From the NCBI RefSeq assembly GCF_000235505.1, contig NZ_JH379027.1, positions 1,190,070-1,254,069 on the forward strand: a stretch of 64,000 nucleotides of DNA, in the 5' to 3' direction. Under the pieces are notes generated by a model, which was not told the origin of the DNA, made no database searches, and was given only the letters and a program-made list of their open reading frames with translations. Position numbers and translations under genes: made by a program. This DNA is from Hungatella hathewayi WAL-18680. Lineage in GTDB: Bacteria > Bacillota > Clostridia > Lachnospirales > Lachnospiraceae. Numbering within the stretch: position 1 is the first letter of the stretch; every line of letters starts with the position of its first letter. This document shows positions 31,537-40,907 of the stretch, in pieces.

Positions 31537-32862
31537 ATGAAATATTTGATAAGAGGCCTGGCTGCCTGCCTGATCTGGCTCACAGCCAATTGTCCACTGG
31601 TGCAGGCAGTTACCGGATGGAATGTGTGGATCATTCCGCTGCTTTTGCTTTTTTTGTTGATAAATGTAGTTCCATCGCTGGAAAACCGGAGAATGCCTCT
31701 CAGACGGCACCGGATTTGCGCGGATGGGTGCGAGCTGCTGATTCTGTTTCTGATATCCGGGAGCGCATCGGTGATATGGATGATTGGGCTGATTCCCAGA
31801 TTTTTCATGGGGAGTACGGTGGTCTGGCTGCTCAATCTGGCGACAGTTATCGTAGTGGAGGCCATTGTCTTCTGGAATGGAATCATCCGGGTGTACGCCA
31901 CGTCCGCCCAGATTGGACTGAAATGGCGGGTGATCGGGATTTTATGCGGCTGGCTGCCGGTGTTGAATCTGCTTGCATTATGGAAGATTATCGGGATTGC
32001 CTATGAGGAAGCCGGGTTTGAGAGCCATAAAATCCTGCATACGGCTTCCCTGGAGCACGAGGAGCGGTGCAGAACCAGGTATCCGCTGTTGATGGTTCAT
32101 GGAGTGTTCTTCCGTGATTTCAAATACTTTAATTACTGGGGAAGAGTGCCGAAGGAGCTGGAGAAGAACGGGGCCGTGATATATTATGGAAATCATCAGT
32201 CGGCCGCTTCTGTGGTGGACAGCGGGGTGGAGCTGGCGGCCAGGATTCGGCAGATTGTGGAGGAGACCGGCTGTGAGAAGGTGAACATTATCGCCCACTC
32301 CAAGGGCGGTCTTGACTGCCGGTACGCTATCAGCTGTCTGGGTGTGGAGGAGCTGGTGGCGTCGCTGACCACGATTAATACGCCCCACAGAGGCTGTGTA
32401 TTTGCGGACTATCTGTTAAATGTAATGCCGGTGGCGCTGAAGGAGAAAGTGGCGGACGCCTACAATGTGGCATTGAAAAAACTGGGGGATGAAAAGCCGG
32501 ATTTTATTGCGGCGGTGTCAGACCTAACAGCTTCCGCCTGTACGGCCTTCAATGAGAAGGTGCCGGATATGGACGGCGTCTACTACCAGAGCGTGGGCTC
32601 CAAATTAAACCGGGCGTCGGACGGACGTTTTCCGCTGAATTTCTCCCACCAGCTGGTGAAATATTTTGACGGGCCCAATGACGGGCTTGTGGCTGAGAGT
32701 TCGTTTCCCTGGGGAGAGAATTTCACATTTCTGACCACACCCGGCAAGAGAGGCATTTCCCATGGGGATATGATTGATTTGAACCGGGAGAATATCCGGG
32801 AGTTCGATGTACGGGAGTTTTATGTAAACTTGGTGAGCGGGTTAAGGGAAAAAGGATTTTAG
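31537..32862 (+). CDS. membrane-anchored alpha/beta hydrolase (triacylglycerol-lipase-like)
   Basis: 441 residues. Residues 1-150 hold four or five membrane segments; the lipase domain starts at about 180 with VHG (oxyanion loop) and has the nucleophile elbow AHSKGG at 253-258 (Ser255), then TTINTPHRG, a motif of bacterial lipase families I and EstA-like proteins. Active-site Asp and His lie in the last 100 residues (GPNDGLV; GISHGD). It may remodel membrane lipids or cleave extracellular esters. TATAAT near 31490 may be its promoter. Confidence 0.82.
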   Translation: MKYLIRGLAACLIWLTANCPLVQAVTGWNVWIIPLLLLFLLINVVPSLENRRMPLRRHRICADGCELLILFLISGSASVIWMIGLIPRFFMGSTVVWLLNLATVIVVEAIVFWNGIIRVYATSAQIGLKWRVIGILCGWLPVLNLLALWKIIGIAYEEAGFESHKILHTASLEHEERCRTRYPLLMVHGVFFRDFKYFNYWGRVPKELEKNGAVIYYGNHQSAASVVDSGVELAARIRQIVEETGCEKVNIIAHSKGGLDCRYAISCLGVEELVASLTTINTPHRGCVFADYLLNVMPVALKEKVADAYNVALKKLGDEKPDFIAAVSDLTASACTAFNEKVPDMDGVYYQSVGSKLNRASDGRFPLNFSHQLVKYFDGPNDGLVAESSFPWGENFTFLTTPGKRGISHGDMIDLNRENIREFDVREFYVNLVSGLREKGF

Positions 32863-32982
32863 ATGATGGATGGAACGGCGTGCCGGGGCGTATGGAAACG
32901 GCAGGCCGTTTTTTCTGTTAATAAAATATTTTAGATTTTTCTGTGATATTTTGTGGGTGTAAAAGATATTACAGGTGAAGGG

Positions 32983-33498
32983 ATGAAATCTGAGATAAAG
33001 GAGCGTTGGGCGGAGATGTTGAGAGAGGAACTGGAGGAGACGGCAGAGCGGTATCGAGACTGCATTTTTGCAATCGCGTATCATTATATGAAAAACAGTT
33101 ATGACGCGGACGATATCACACAGAATGTGCTGATAAAATATTACCACAATAAAAAGACGCTGGAATCGGAGGAACACAAGAAAAACTGGCTGATTCGTGT
33201 GACCATCAATGAATGTAAGAAAATGCTGATTTCGCCATGGCGCAGCCGCTCCCAGAATCTGGAGGACTATGCGAATTCTTTGAAATTTGAGGAGAAGGAA
33301 CAGAGCGAGTTGTTTCTGGCGGTGATGGAACTGGCGCAAAAATACCGGGTGGTGGTTCACTTGTATTATTATGAGGATTATTCGACGAAAGAGATTGCGC
33401 AGCTTCTCGGCATCAGGGAGACAGCTGTGAGCACCAGGTTACTGAGGGCCAGGAACATGTTGAAGGAGAAGCTGCAGGAGGTGTGGAATGAAGAGTAA
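32983..33498 (+). CDS. ECF-type RNA polymerase sigma factor
   Basis: 171 residues from the ATG at 32983 after CAGGTGAAGGG. Region 2 at about 20-85 (IFAIAYHYMKNSYDADDITQ) and region 4 at about 115-165 (VVVHLYYYEDYSTKEIAQLL, then the recognition helix ETAVSTRLLRAR) are clear; region 3 is missing as in ECF sigmas. The last 11 bases overlap the next gene, which encodes a membrane protein of the anti-sigma type. Confidence 0.92.
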   Translation: MKSEIKERWAEMLREELEETAERYRDCIFAIAYHYMKNSYDADDITQNVLIKYYHNKKTLESEEHKKNWLIRVTINECKKMLISPWRSRSQNLEDYANSLKFEEKEQSELFLAVMELAQKYRVVVHLYYYEDYSTKEIAQLLGIRETAVSTRLLRARNMLKEKLQEVWNEE

Positions 33499-34444
33499 CA
33501 GGGAGTTATATAAGGAAACATTTTCGAAACTGCATGCTTCCGGGCAGCCGGTGGAGCAGCTTGTTTTGGAGAGAAAACGGTATGGTGTCAGGAAGATGCG
33601 AAAGTCGGCAGTGGTATGTCTGGCAGCGCTGGGGATTGTGCTGGCGGCGGCAACGATGACATTTGCGATGACAGGGGCGGGGCCGGTGGAATTTTTTAAA
33701 TCCTTTTTTCAGAATGCGGATAGCCAGGTGTCTGAGACTGTGAAGGGAAGTTATGTGGCGGTGGAAGACCAGAGTGTTGTGTATGGAAATGTGAGGATTG
33801 CGTTTGAAGAGTACAGTTATACGGAAGATACGCTACTGGCGAAGTTTCGGGTGACTCCCATGGAGGAACTGCAGGGGGGAGAGCTGGAGGCATTTGTCCG
33901 CCGCTTAAGATTCATGGCGGATGCGGCAGGCTCTTCTTTCGTGGATATGGAATCTGTGGAAGCTGACAGCGTGGTGATTGCGGTCAGGATGGGACTGGAC
34001 TGGGCAGATGGGGAGGAGGATTTTGCGGTGAATATCATGGTAATGGAGCGGATGGATGGACAGCAGAATCTGGTAGTAACCTTTTCGGTTGAAAAACCGT
34101 CTTCCATGCCCCGCCTGGTGCTTGATACTCCGGAGATACCAAACTGTAAAAAGGTGGTTATTTCCAGCATCAATGTGAAACTGTATTTTGACAGCACAGT
34201 CAGCGAGCTGGAGAACAGCCCGGTACGAACCCTTTCCCTGCGAAAGAAAGACGGCGAACTGCTGACACTATTTGACAAAGGAGATGGGGAACTTGATGAG
34301 ATCGTGGAGGAAATATCCTTTGGCTGGACCGAGGGGGAGGATGGCACGATGACCATCGGGTTCTCCAGGGTTTTGGACTTAGAAGATGTGAAAGCGGTTG
34401 TGATAAATGGGGAGGAATATGAGGTACCATTGACTGGCTTGTGA
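33488..34444 (+). CDS. DUF4179-type membrane protein, probable anti-sigma factor
   Basis: 318 residues. A short cytoplasmic head (1-36), a single membrane helix at 37-57 (SAVVCLAALGIVLAAATMTF), and a large extracytoplasmic beta-rich domain, the layout of DUF4179 proteins paired with ECF sigmas in Firmicutes. The head would bind the sigma factor, the outer part sense envelope stress. Translationally coupled to the sigma gene. Confidence 0.85.
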   Translation: MKSNRELYKETFSKLHASGQPVEQLVLERKRYGVRKMRKSAVVCLAALGIVLAAATMTFAMTGAGPVEFFKSFFQNADSQVSETVKGSYVAVEDQSVVYGNVRIAFEEYSYTEDTLLAKFRVTPMEELQGGELEAFVRRLRFMADAAGSSFVDMESVEADSVVIAVRMGLDWADGEEDFAVNIMVMERMDGQQNLVVTFSVEKPSSMPRLVLDTPEIPNCKKVVISSINVKLYFDSTVSELENSPVRTLSLRKKDGELLTLFDKGDGELDEIVEEISFGWTEGEDGTMTIGFSRVLDLEDVKAVVINGEEYEVPLTGL

Positions 34445-34524
34445 AAATGTGATATACAGGATGGGAGAATATGATTCAGAAATAGAATGATCAAAAGAAA
34501 AAGGTTTACTGGAGGATGACAGAT

Positions 34525-35184
34525 ATGGCAACGGGAATTATGCAGCCGTGGATGCCGCCGCAGTTGGAGGAGCTGGCGGGTGGAGTGGAAGTGTTGATGG
34601 AGTATAAGGAGCGGGAAGAGCGGCTGGAGGAGAAGCATATTGTGAAACTGGATGTGCTGGAGGAGGATTTGGAGGGGCTGTGTGTCTCGAAGGTGTTGTT
34701 TGAGAACTGCAGTTTTCAAGACTGCTCTTTTACCAAGGCGGAATTCACGGATGTTATCTTTCAGTCCTGCGATTTTTCCAACAGCAATTTCAGCGACGGG
34801 TATTTCAACCGCTGCCGTTTCCTCTCCTCCAAGGGGCTGGGAGCCAGATTCTGCGGGAGTGTGATTCAAAATGTGGTCATCAAGGACTGCAACTTAAACT
34901 ATGTCAATTTCGATTCCTCCAAGCTGGAGAAAATCAGAATTGAGGAAACCCAGATGACAGGTGGCAACATTTCCCAGTGTAAATGTAAGGCCATCACCTG
35001 GACCAACGTAATACTTGAGAGCGCCAGCTTTTTCAAAACCCCCCTTCGCGGAATGGATTTTACCACCTGTAATTTAAGCGGCCTGTCTCTGTCCGATGAA
35101 CTGACGGAGTTAAAGGGGGCCGTAGTTGATTTGTATCAGGCGGCGGAGCTGGCGAAGCGGCTGGGGCTGGTGATTAAGTCTTAA
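34525..35184 (+). CDS. pentapeptide-repeat protein
   Basis: 219 residues from the ATG at 34525 (GGAGG at 34511-34515; the ATG at 34516 would touch it). About 20 pentapeptide units A(D/N)LXX-type with central Phe or Leu run from residue 50 to 195: CSFQDCSFTKAEFTDVIFQS, then FSNSNFSDGYFNRCRF. They form a right-handed quadrilateral helix. QnrB/MfpA members mimic DNA and protect gyrase; the short acidic N-terminus differs, so a fluoroquinolone role is not established. Terminator follows. Confidence 0.87.
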   Translation: MATGIMQPWMPPQLEELAGGVEVLMEYKEREERLEEKHIVKLDVLEEDLEGLCVSKVLFENCSFQDCSFTKAEFTDVIFQSCDFSNSNFSDGYFNRCRFLSSKGLGARFCGSVIQNVVIKDCNLNYVNFDSSKLEKIRIEETQMTGGNISQCKCKAITWTNVILESASFFKTPLRGMDFTTCNLSGLSLSDELTELKGAVVDLYQAAELAKRLGLVIKS

Positions 35185-35206
35185 CCTATGGATATTATAA
35201 AATATG

Positions 35207-35250
35207 GAGCGCCGGAAGAGGTAACATGTCTCTCCCGGCGCTCTTTTTTT
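35207..35250 (+). terminator. terminator before the spoIIIA operon
   Basis: GAGCGCCGG (35207-35215) pairs with CCGGCGCTC (35235-35243), followed by seven T. Confidence 0.9.
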
Positions 35251-35290
35251 GTGTCTGGAAATGCACCCGTCCAAAAAGAAAAATTAAATG

Positions 35291-35320
35291 GTATTTTTAG
35301 GATAAGCCTCTACATATATT
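35291..35320 (+). promoter_or_regulatory. sigma-E-like promoter of spoIIIA
   Basis: GTATTTT at 35291 and CATATATT (35313-35320) resemble the mother-cell sigma-E elements (KMATATT and CATACAAT), with a spacing one or two bases longer than usual. The position, 25 bases before spoIIIAA, fits the known sigma-E control of spoIIIA. Confidence 0.5.
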
Positions 35321-35344
35321 GGAGAAAGAAGAGGAGGCGGGGAT

Positions 35345-36307
35345 ATGGAGAAGAAAGACGAGCTGGTGAAGATATTTTCAAAGGCAATCCGAAATGTGCT
35401 GGGGCGGCTGGATGTGGACTTTGAGGACGTGCAGGAGATTCGTCTGAGAGTGCTGGCGCCGCTTCTTGTGATTTATAAGAATACAGAGTATTACCTGACT
35501 CACAGCGGACGGCTCAGCGGGAAAGCGGAGGACGCTTATGTGGTGTCGCGGGAGGAAGTGCGGGAGACCATGGAGTATATCAGTCACTACTCCCTCTACG
35601 CTTATGAGGAGGAAATGAAGCAGGGCTTTATCACCATCCAGGGCGGGCACCGGATTGGAATTGCGGGGAAGACCATTGTGGACGACAAGGGAATCCGCTC
35701 CATGAAGTACGTGTCCTTCATCAATGTCCGCCTGTCCCACCAGGTGAAGGGCTGTGCCTCGGCGGTGCTGCCCTATCTGTATCATGGCGGAGACATTTTC
35801 CATACGCTGGTGATCTCGCCGCCGAGATGCGGGAAAACGACGCTGCTGCGGGACATGATCCGCCAGATATCCAACGGCACCGGAAAGGAGCCGGGGATGA
35901 CGGTGGGGGTGATTGACGAGCGCTCGGAAATCGGGGCCTGCTATCAGGGGGTGCCACAGAATGAACTGGGTATCCGGACCGATATTCTGGACTGCTGTCC
36001 CAAAGCCAGAGGCATGATGATGCTGATACGGACCATGTCGCCGCGGGTGATTGCGGTGGACGAGATTGGAAGCCGGGAGGATTTGGAGGCCATGGAGTAT
36101 GTGATGAACTGCGGCTGCAAGCTGATTGCCACGGTTCACGGTAATTCCGTGGAGGACATCAAACAGAAGCCGGTCCTTCGAAAACTGGTGCAGGAGCGGA
36201 TATTTGAGCGGTACATCGTGCTGGACAATAAGGGGAAAATCGGACATGTGGCCCAGATTTATGATTCCAGGGGAACCCAGCTGTACCACCCGGAGGGCTG
36301 TCTATGA
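35345..36307 (+). CDS. spoIIIAA: stage III sporulation protein AA (ATPase)
   Basis: 320 residues, AGGAGGCGGGG before the ATG. Walker A at 159-168 (PPRCGKTTLL) and Walker B-type RVIAVDEIG of secretion-ATPase-like proteins. It powers the SpoIIIA-SpoIIQ channel in the mother cell membrane during engulfment. The stop overlaps the start of spoIIIAB (ATGA). Confidence 0.97.
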   Translation: MEKKDELVKIFSKAIRNVLGRLDVDFEDVQEIRLRVLAPLLVIYKNTEYYLTHSGRLSGKAEDAYVVSREEVRETMEYISHYSLYAYEEEMKQGFITIQGGHRIGIAGKTIVDDKGIRSMKYVSFINVRLSHQVKGCASAVLPYLYHGGDIFHTLVISPPRCGKTTLLRDMIRQISNGTGKEPGMTVGVIDERSEIGACYQGVPQNELGIRTDILDCCPKARGMMMLIRTMSPRVIAVDEIGSREDLEAMEYVMNCGCKLIATVHGNSVEDIKQKPVLRKLVQERIFERYIVLDNKGKIGHVAQIYDSRGTQLYHPEGCL

Positions 36308-36825
36308 TTGTGAAAATCATTGGCGGCATCTGCGTGATTGCGGCCACAAGCGGTCTGGGATTCTGGATGGCGGGGCAGTGGAAGGCCCATTTATTGGCGG
36401 TGGAACAGCTGCGGCGGATGATATTTATGCTGAAAGGCGAAATCATTTACGCCAACGCGCCGTTGGAGGAAGCATTTTACCATGTGGGGCGAAAGAATGA
36501 TGGAGCGTTGGGGCGCTTTTTCGTGGCTGTCGCCAGACGAATCGAGATGCAGCAGGGGGAAGCCTTCTACGCCATGTGGAAGGAAGAGATAGACAAGCTG
36601 GGAAATGATTCCGGCCTGACAGGTAAGGACAGGCAGGAACTGGCCGGCTTCGGGGAGCACTTAGGGTATCTGGACTGCGACATGCAGGAGAGAACCATCC
36701 TGCTGTATTTGGAGCAGCTGGATATCGCCATTGATTATCTGCGGGAGCACCAGAGGGAGAAGAGCCATCTCTATACCAGCCTTGGGATTATGGCGGGGCT
36801 GTTTTTGGTGATTGTATTGTGTTAA
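36304..36825 (+). CDS. spoIIIAB: stage III sporulation protein AB
   Basis: 173 residues. N-terminal and C-terminal membrane segments flank a GspF-like helical domain (LRRMIFMLKGEIIYANAPLEE). Part of the SpoIIIA feeding-tube complex. Four-base overlap with spoIIIAA. Confidence 0.95.
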   Translation: MIVKIIGGICVIAATSGLGFWMAGQWKAHLLAVEQLRRMIFMLKGEIIYANAPLEEAFYHVGRKNDGALGRFFVAVARRIEMQQGEAFYAMWKEEIDKLGNDSGLTGKDRQELAGFGEHLGYLDCDMQERTILLYLEQLDIAIDYLREHQREKSHLYTSLGIMAGLFLVIVLC

Positions 36826-36837
36826 GAGGAGGAAGGC

Positions 36838-37032
36838 ATGGGTGTCAATTTAATCTTTAAGATAGCGGCGGTGGGGATACTGGTCTCCGTCATCTGCCAG
36901 GTGTTAAAGCACAGCGGGAGGGAGGAGCAGGCGTTCCTGACCAGTCTGGCAGGGTTGATTCTGGTGCTGTTCTGGATGGTGCCCTATATCTATGATTTGT
37001 TTGAGACGATTAAAAATCTGTTTGCATTGTAG
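36838..37032 (+). CDS. spoIIIAC: stage III sporulation protein AC
   Basis: 64 residues with two membrane helices, normal for this tiny protein (GVNLIFKIAAVGILVSVICQ). GAGGAGGAAGGC precedes the ATG. Confidence 0.95.
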   Translation: MGVNLIFKIAAVGILVSVICQVLKHSGREEQAFLTSLAGLILVLFWMVPYIYDLFETIKNLFAL

Positions 37033-37043
37033 GAGTGATTAGC

Positions 37044-37430
37044 ATGACTGTCGTAACCATATCAATTATCGGTCTGGTGGCGGTGCTTCTGGCCGTCCAG
37101 CTGAAGGGGGTAAAGGGGGAGTATGGAGTTTATCTGGTGGTCAGCGCCGGTTTCCTGATTTTCTTTTACGGGGTGAGTAAGCTGGAGACCATCCTGGACA
37201 CCATGGAGAAGGTGCAGGGATATATCAAGATTAACAGCGTGTACCTGGGAACTCTGATGAAAATGATTGGGATTACCTACATTGCGGAGTTTGCCTCCGG
37301 GGTGTGCAAGGATGCCGGGTACGGCTCTGTGGGGACGCAGATTGAAATCTTTGGAAAACTGTCCATACTGGCGGTGAGCATGCCCATCCTGCTGGCTTTG
37401 ATGGAGACGCTCCAGGTGTTTCTGTCATGA
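37044..37430 (+). CDS. spoIIIAD: stage III sporulation protein AD
   Basis: 128 residues from the ATG at 37044 (AGGAGTGATTAGC before it). Three or four membrane segments, related in sequence to AC. The end overlaps spoIIIAE by four bases. Confidence 0.95.
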   Translation: MTVVTISIIGLVAVLLAVQLKGVKGEYGVYLVVSAGFLIFFYGVSKLETILDTMEKVQGYIKINSVYLGTLMKMIGITYIAEFASGVCKDAGYGSVGTQIEIFGKLSILAVSMPILLALMETLQVFLS

Positions 37431-38695
37431 GTGGGCGGGGATTATACGAAAATGTGCTGTTTGGGGCCGGGATTTGGCTTGGAGTGATCATGCTTTTGGC
37501 GGTGGGATTTTCCACGCCTGCATGGGCGGCTGAGGGGGGCGTGGCTTTGGCGGCTGCGGGTGCTGGTGTTTCCGGGACCGGCGCCAGGAGCGGACAGGCA
37601 GAGACTGAAGCCCTGGATGAGGGGGAATCTGTCCAGGGCGCCATGGATAACTTTGACTTCCAGGATATCCAGGACTTCATCAACCAGCAGAAGGGGGAGA
37701 CCGGCTGGAATCTGTCTTTTCAGGAAGTGATGAAGGATTTGATGGCAGGCCATCTGGTCCAGGTGTTTGAGAAATTCCTGGGGGCGATTAAAAATACGCT
37801 GTTTGCGGAGATACATAACGGCGGTGTTCTCATGGGGCAGATTATTATTCTGGGGATATTTGGGGCGGTGTTCACCAACTTTTCCAGTGTCTTTAATGGG
37901 AGCCAGATTTCGGAGACCGGATTTTTTGTCACCTACCTGCTGTTGTTTACGTTTTTGACCACCAGCTTTTTCCAGAGCATCACCATAGCCAGCGATGTGG
38001 TGGGGAAGATACTGGACTTTATGAAGGTGTTGATGCCTACATTTTTTATGGCTGTGGCATTTGCCGGGGGGAGTGTGTCCTCGGTGGCCATGTATGAATT
38101 TACCCTCTGGATTATCACGGCCGCCCAGTGGCTCATAGGGAGCGGGCTGATACCGCTGGTCCGCGTCTATATGATACTGGTGCTGGCGAGCCATATTTCC
38201 AAGGAGGAAATCATTTCCAACCTGACGGAGCTGCTGGAGCAGATCATCGGCTGGGGACTTAAGACTTTGATTGGGGTGGTTCTGGGATTTCATGTGATTC
38301 AGGGGCTGGTGCTGCCCTATGTGGATTCCGTGAAGAATTCGGCGGTGCAGAAGCTGATAGGACTGATACCGGGAATCGGGCAGGGGGCGTCGGCCGTCAC
38401 CCAGATGATACTGGGGTCCGGCGTTTTGATTAAGAATACCATGGGGATGGCCGCCGTGATTATTCTGCTGGTGATCGTGGCGGTTCCGGTGATGAAGCTG
38501 GCGGTGCTGATGGTTCTTTACCGCTGTGTGGCGGCGGTTCTGGAGCCGGTCTGCGATAAGCGGCTGGTATCCTGTGTGTCGGCGGCCGCCAAGGGGCATA
38601 AGCTGCTGTTAAACATGGTGATGGCCGCCGCGCTGCTGCTCATCATCACGGTGGCGGTGGTCTGCGCCGGGACCAATGTGAGTTATTATGCATAG
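37427..38695 (+). CDS. spoIIIAE: stage III sporulation protein AE
   Basis: 422 residues. Signal-type N-terminus (GIWLGVIMLLAVGFSTPAWA), then about seven membrane helices; the amphipathic region FQEVMKDLMAGH is typical. Likely channel-forming component. The Gly/Ala-rich segment after the signal is longer than in Bacillus. Confidence 0.95.
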   Translation: MSGRGLYENVLFGAGIWLGVIMLLAVGFSTPAWAAEGGVALAAAGAGVSGTGARSGQAETEALDEGESVQGAMDNFDFQDIQDFINQQKGETGWNLSFQEVMKDLMAGHLVQVFEKFLGAIKNTLFAEIHNGGVLMGQIIILGIFGAVFTNFSSVFNGSQISETGFFVTYLLLFTFLTTSFFQSITIASDVVGKILDFMKVLMPTFFMAVAFAGGSVSSVAMYEFTLWIITAAQWLIGSGLIPLVRVYMILVLASHISKEEIISNLTELLEQIIGWGLKTLIGVVLGFHVIQGLVLPYVDSVKNSAVQKLIGLIPGIGQGASAVTQMILGSGVLIKNTMGMAAVIILLVIVAVPVMKLAVLMVLYRCVAAVLEPVCDKRLVSCVSAAAKGHKLLLNMVMAAALLLIITVAVVCAGTNVSYYA

Positions 38696-38725
38696 CGGTT
38701 ACTACAATATAGAAGGGGAGGAGCC

Positions 38726-39400
38726 ATGTCCGCACTGTACAGCTGGGTAGGAAATATTGTATTTTATCTCATATTTATTACCGTGGTGGTTAATTTGCTG
38801 CCAAACAAAAAGTATGAGAAGTATTTAAAACTATTTTCCGGCATGGTGTTTATTCTGCTGGTCTTGAAACCACTGACCGGGGGCCTTCGGCTGGAGGATA
38901 AGATTGCCTACTATTTTGAGACCATTTCCCTGCAAAATGAATCGGAGGATTTGAGGAAGGAGCTGACCGGCATGGAGCAGCAGCGGCTGAGCCAGATGAT
39001 AACCCAGTATGAGCGTGCGGTAGCAAATGATGTGGAGGCCATGGCGGTGGATATGGAATGTTACCCGGTCTACACGGATGTGACCATAGACGGAACCCAG
39101 GACAGCCCATCCTTCGGCTCCGTCACCCACATCCGCATGACGGTGACAAGAGAGCCGCCGGGGGAGGCGGATAGCGGCGGGATGGGGGGCAGTGGAGCAG
39201 GCAGTGAACCAGGCGCCGCCGCCCCGCGGGAACCTGTCAGGCCGGTGGAGCAGGTAAAACCGGTAGAGATTGGAGAAAAAACGGAGACGGCGGCGGAGGT
39301 CCCCGTGCCAGATGAAACATTAAACCGGTTAAGAAGGAAGGTGGAAGGATATTATGGACTTCAAACAATGGACGTCGAAATTCAACTGGAAGAACGGTAA
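38726..39400 (+). CDS. spoIIIAF: stage III sporulation protein AF
   Basis: 224 residues. Two N-terminal membrane helices (IVFYLIFITVVVNLLPNKKY) with the family's KYLKLFSGMV, then a cytoplasmic or intermembrane domain with an inserted Gly/Pro-rich linker near 150-185. It ends 47 bases inside spoIIIAG, an unusually long overlap for this operon. Confidence 0.93.
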   Translation: MSALYSWVGNIVFYLIFITVVVNLLPNKKYEKYLKLFSGMVFILLVLKPLTGGLRLEDKIAYYFETISLQNESEDLRKELTGMEQQRLSQMITQYERAVANDVEAMAVDMECYPVYTDVTIDGTQDSPSFGSVTHIRMTVTREPPGEADSGGMGGSGAGSEPGAAAPREPVRPVEQVKPVEIGEKTETAAEVPVPDETLNRLRRKVEGYYGLQTMDVEIQLEER

Positions 39401-39986
39401 AGACAAGTGGCTGATTCTGCTGGCCGTGGGACTCATCCTGCTGATACTGGCATTTCCTTCCGGGGACGGCAGCGGCGGATTCCTGGGCGGGGGAATGAAA
39501 AATGGCTCCGGCAAGACCAGCGAGAGTCTGGCAAAGCTGGCCGAAAACCCCGGTGACACGGCCGCGGAAGCCGCCGCCCAGGTGAGCAAAACCTACGAGC
39601 AGCAGATGGAAGCCAGGGTAAAGGAAATCCTGAGCCACGTGGAGGGCGTGGGCAAGGTGGACGTGATGATTGTGTTGAAATCATCGGAGGAGAAAGTGCT
39701 GCGGGTGGACACCAACTCCTCGGTCTCCACCACCCAGGAAACCGACAGCAGCGGGGGAAGCCGGAATGTGGAGAGCCAGGACATTTCCGAGGATACCATT
39801 CTGGCTGGAAGCGGCGACAGCCAGGCCCCCTTTGTGGAGAAGGAATTGAAGCCGGAGGTGGCCGGAGTGGTCATCAGCGCCGAGGGCGGAGGGAGCCAGA
39901 AAGTAAAAGCTGAAATTTCTGAGGCCATGGAAGCATTATTTGATATCCCGTCACATAAAATAAAAGTATTAAAGCGGGTGGAATAA
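39354..39986 (+). CDS. spoIIIAG: stage III sporulation protein AG
   Basis: 210 residues. ATG at 39354 has GAAGGTGGAAGG before it inside spoIIIAF. One membrane segment (WLILLAVGLILLILAF), then a ring-building-motif domain (VEGVGKVDVMIVLKSSEEKV). It oligomerises into the large intermembrane ring of the channel. Confidence 0.95.
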   Translation: MDFKQWTSKFNWKNGKDKWLILLAVGLILLILAFPSGDGSGGFLGGGMKNGSGKTSESLAKLAENPGDTAAEAAAQVSKTYEQQMEARVKEILSHVEGVGKVDVMIVLKSSEEKVLRVDTNSSVSTTQETDSSGGSRNVESQDISEDTILAGSGDSQAPFVEKELKPEVAGVVISAEGGGSQKVKAEISEAMEALFDIPSHKIKVLKRVE

Positions 39987-39999
39987 AAGGAGTGTAGGC

Positions 40000-40797
40000 A
40001 TGAAGCATATCAAAGACATGAAAAACGTCAATATGAAAAAACTGTTCCGCAGGAATCAGATAATCGTTACAACACTAGCTGTTATGATTGCGGCTGCGGG
40101 ATATCTGAATTACGCGGGGAAGAAAGAACTGGCGGCAGGAGGCGGCGTGTACGAGGCTGGAGCCATGGATATTTCCGATGAGGATATTCTGGCGGAGAAT
40201 CAGAATCTGCTAAGTGGACAGGAAAATCTCATGGAAATCCCAAGTCTGGACCAGGATTTGGAGGACATCGAGATGGCGGACGCCGAGACGCTGGCGGACA
40301 ATGCCGGAATGCAGACGGACAACGGAGATGCGGGAGCGGCAGCAGGGGCTGGCGGCGAAGCTGCGGCCACAACGGAGACAGCCGTGCCAAGCGGTCTGGA
40401 AAATCCGGGGGAAGCCGTCCTGACCAGCGGCATGAGTGTCACGGATTACATAGCCGGCGTGCAGTTAAACCGGGAGCAGACACGTGCCAAGAACAAGGAG
40501 ACGCTGTTAAACATCATCAACAACACTAATATTGAGGAAAATGCGAAACAGGCCGCCATTCAGAACATGATTGAGCTGACCGAGATCGCCGAGAAGGAAA
40601 ATGCCGCCGAAACCCTTCTGATGGCCAAAGGCTTCTCCGACCCGGTTGTCAGCATTACCTCCGGCAAGGTGGACGTGGTAGTCAACGCCGCCAGCATCAC
40701 CGACGCCCAGCGCGCCCAGATTGAGGACGTGGTGAAGCGGAAAGCCGAGGTTGGAGCGGAAAATATTATCATTACGCTGTTGAACTTAGAGGAGTAG
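40000..40797 (+). CDS. spoIIIAH: stage III sporulation protein AH
   Basis: 265 residues. Membrane segment at about 17-35 (NQIIVTTLAVMIAAAGYLNY), an acidic Ala-rich linker of about 100 residues longer than in Bacillus, then the YscJ/FliF-like ring-building domain (LMAKGFSDPVVSITSGKVDV). It binds SpoIIQ of the forespore. Last gene of the operon; no strong terminator seen after it. Confidence 0.95.
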   Translation: MKHIKDMKNVNMKKLFRRNQIIVTTLAVMIAAAGYLNYAGKKELAAGGGVYEAGAMDISDEDILAENQNLLSGQENLMEIPSLDQDLEDIEMADAETLADNAGMQTDNGDAGAAAGAGGEAAATTETAVPSGLENPGEAVLTSGMSVTDYIAGVQLNREQTRAKNKETLLNIINNTNIEENAKQAAIQNMIELTEIAEKENAAETLLMAKGFSDPVVSITSGKVDVVVNAASITDAQRAQIEDVVKRKAEVGAENIIITLLNLEE

Positions 40798-40840
40798 GTA
40801 ATAGCTGTTCTCATCGGTGGAACCTCCTGTAAAAATAACT

Positions 40841-40869
40841 TTGCAAATAAAAGTATTATTTGCTATAAT
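40841..40869 (+). promoter_or_regulatory. promoter of the Asp23 gene
   Basis: TTGCAA (40841-40846), exactly 17 bases, TATAAT (40864-40869), with start near 40876 and AGGAGG at 40892-40899. Confidence 0.85.
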
Positions 40870-40907
40870 AAGTCTATTATATAATAGAGACACAGGAGGT
40901 AATCGTT

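Noticed and set aside
33817..34869. 350-codon minus-strand frame across the anti-sigma and pentapeptide genes
   Set aside because: Covers two well-supported plus-strand genes and their gap; Ser/Pro/Leu-rich composition typical of antisense reading.
34525..35184. Qnr quinolone-resistance gene
   Set aside because: Pentapeptide repeats alone do not show gyrase protection; Qnr-specific loops could not be identified.
35378..36289. 303-codon minus-strand frame inside spoIIIAA
   Set aside because: Antisense shadow of a conserved ATPase gene; no start signal or recognisable domain.
37442..38599. 385-codon open frame on the minus strand inside spoIIIAE
   Set aside because: It is an antisense shadow of a GC-rich gene: the product is a low-complexity His/Gln/Arg-rich chain, without ribosome binding site or family features, while spoIIIAE is certain.
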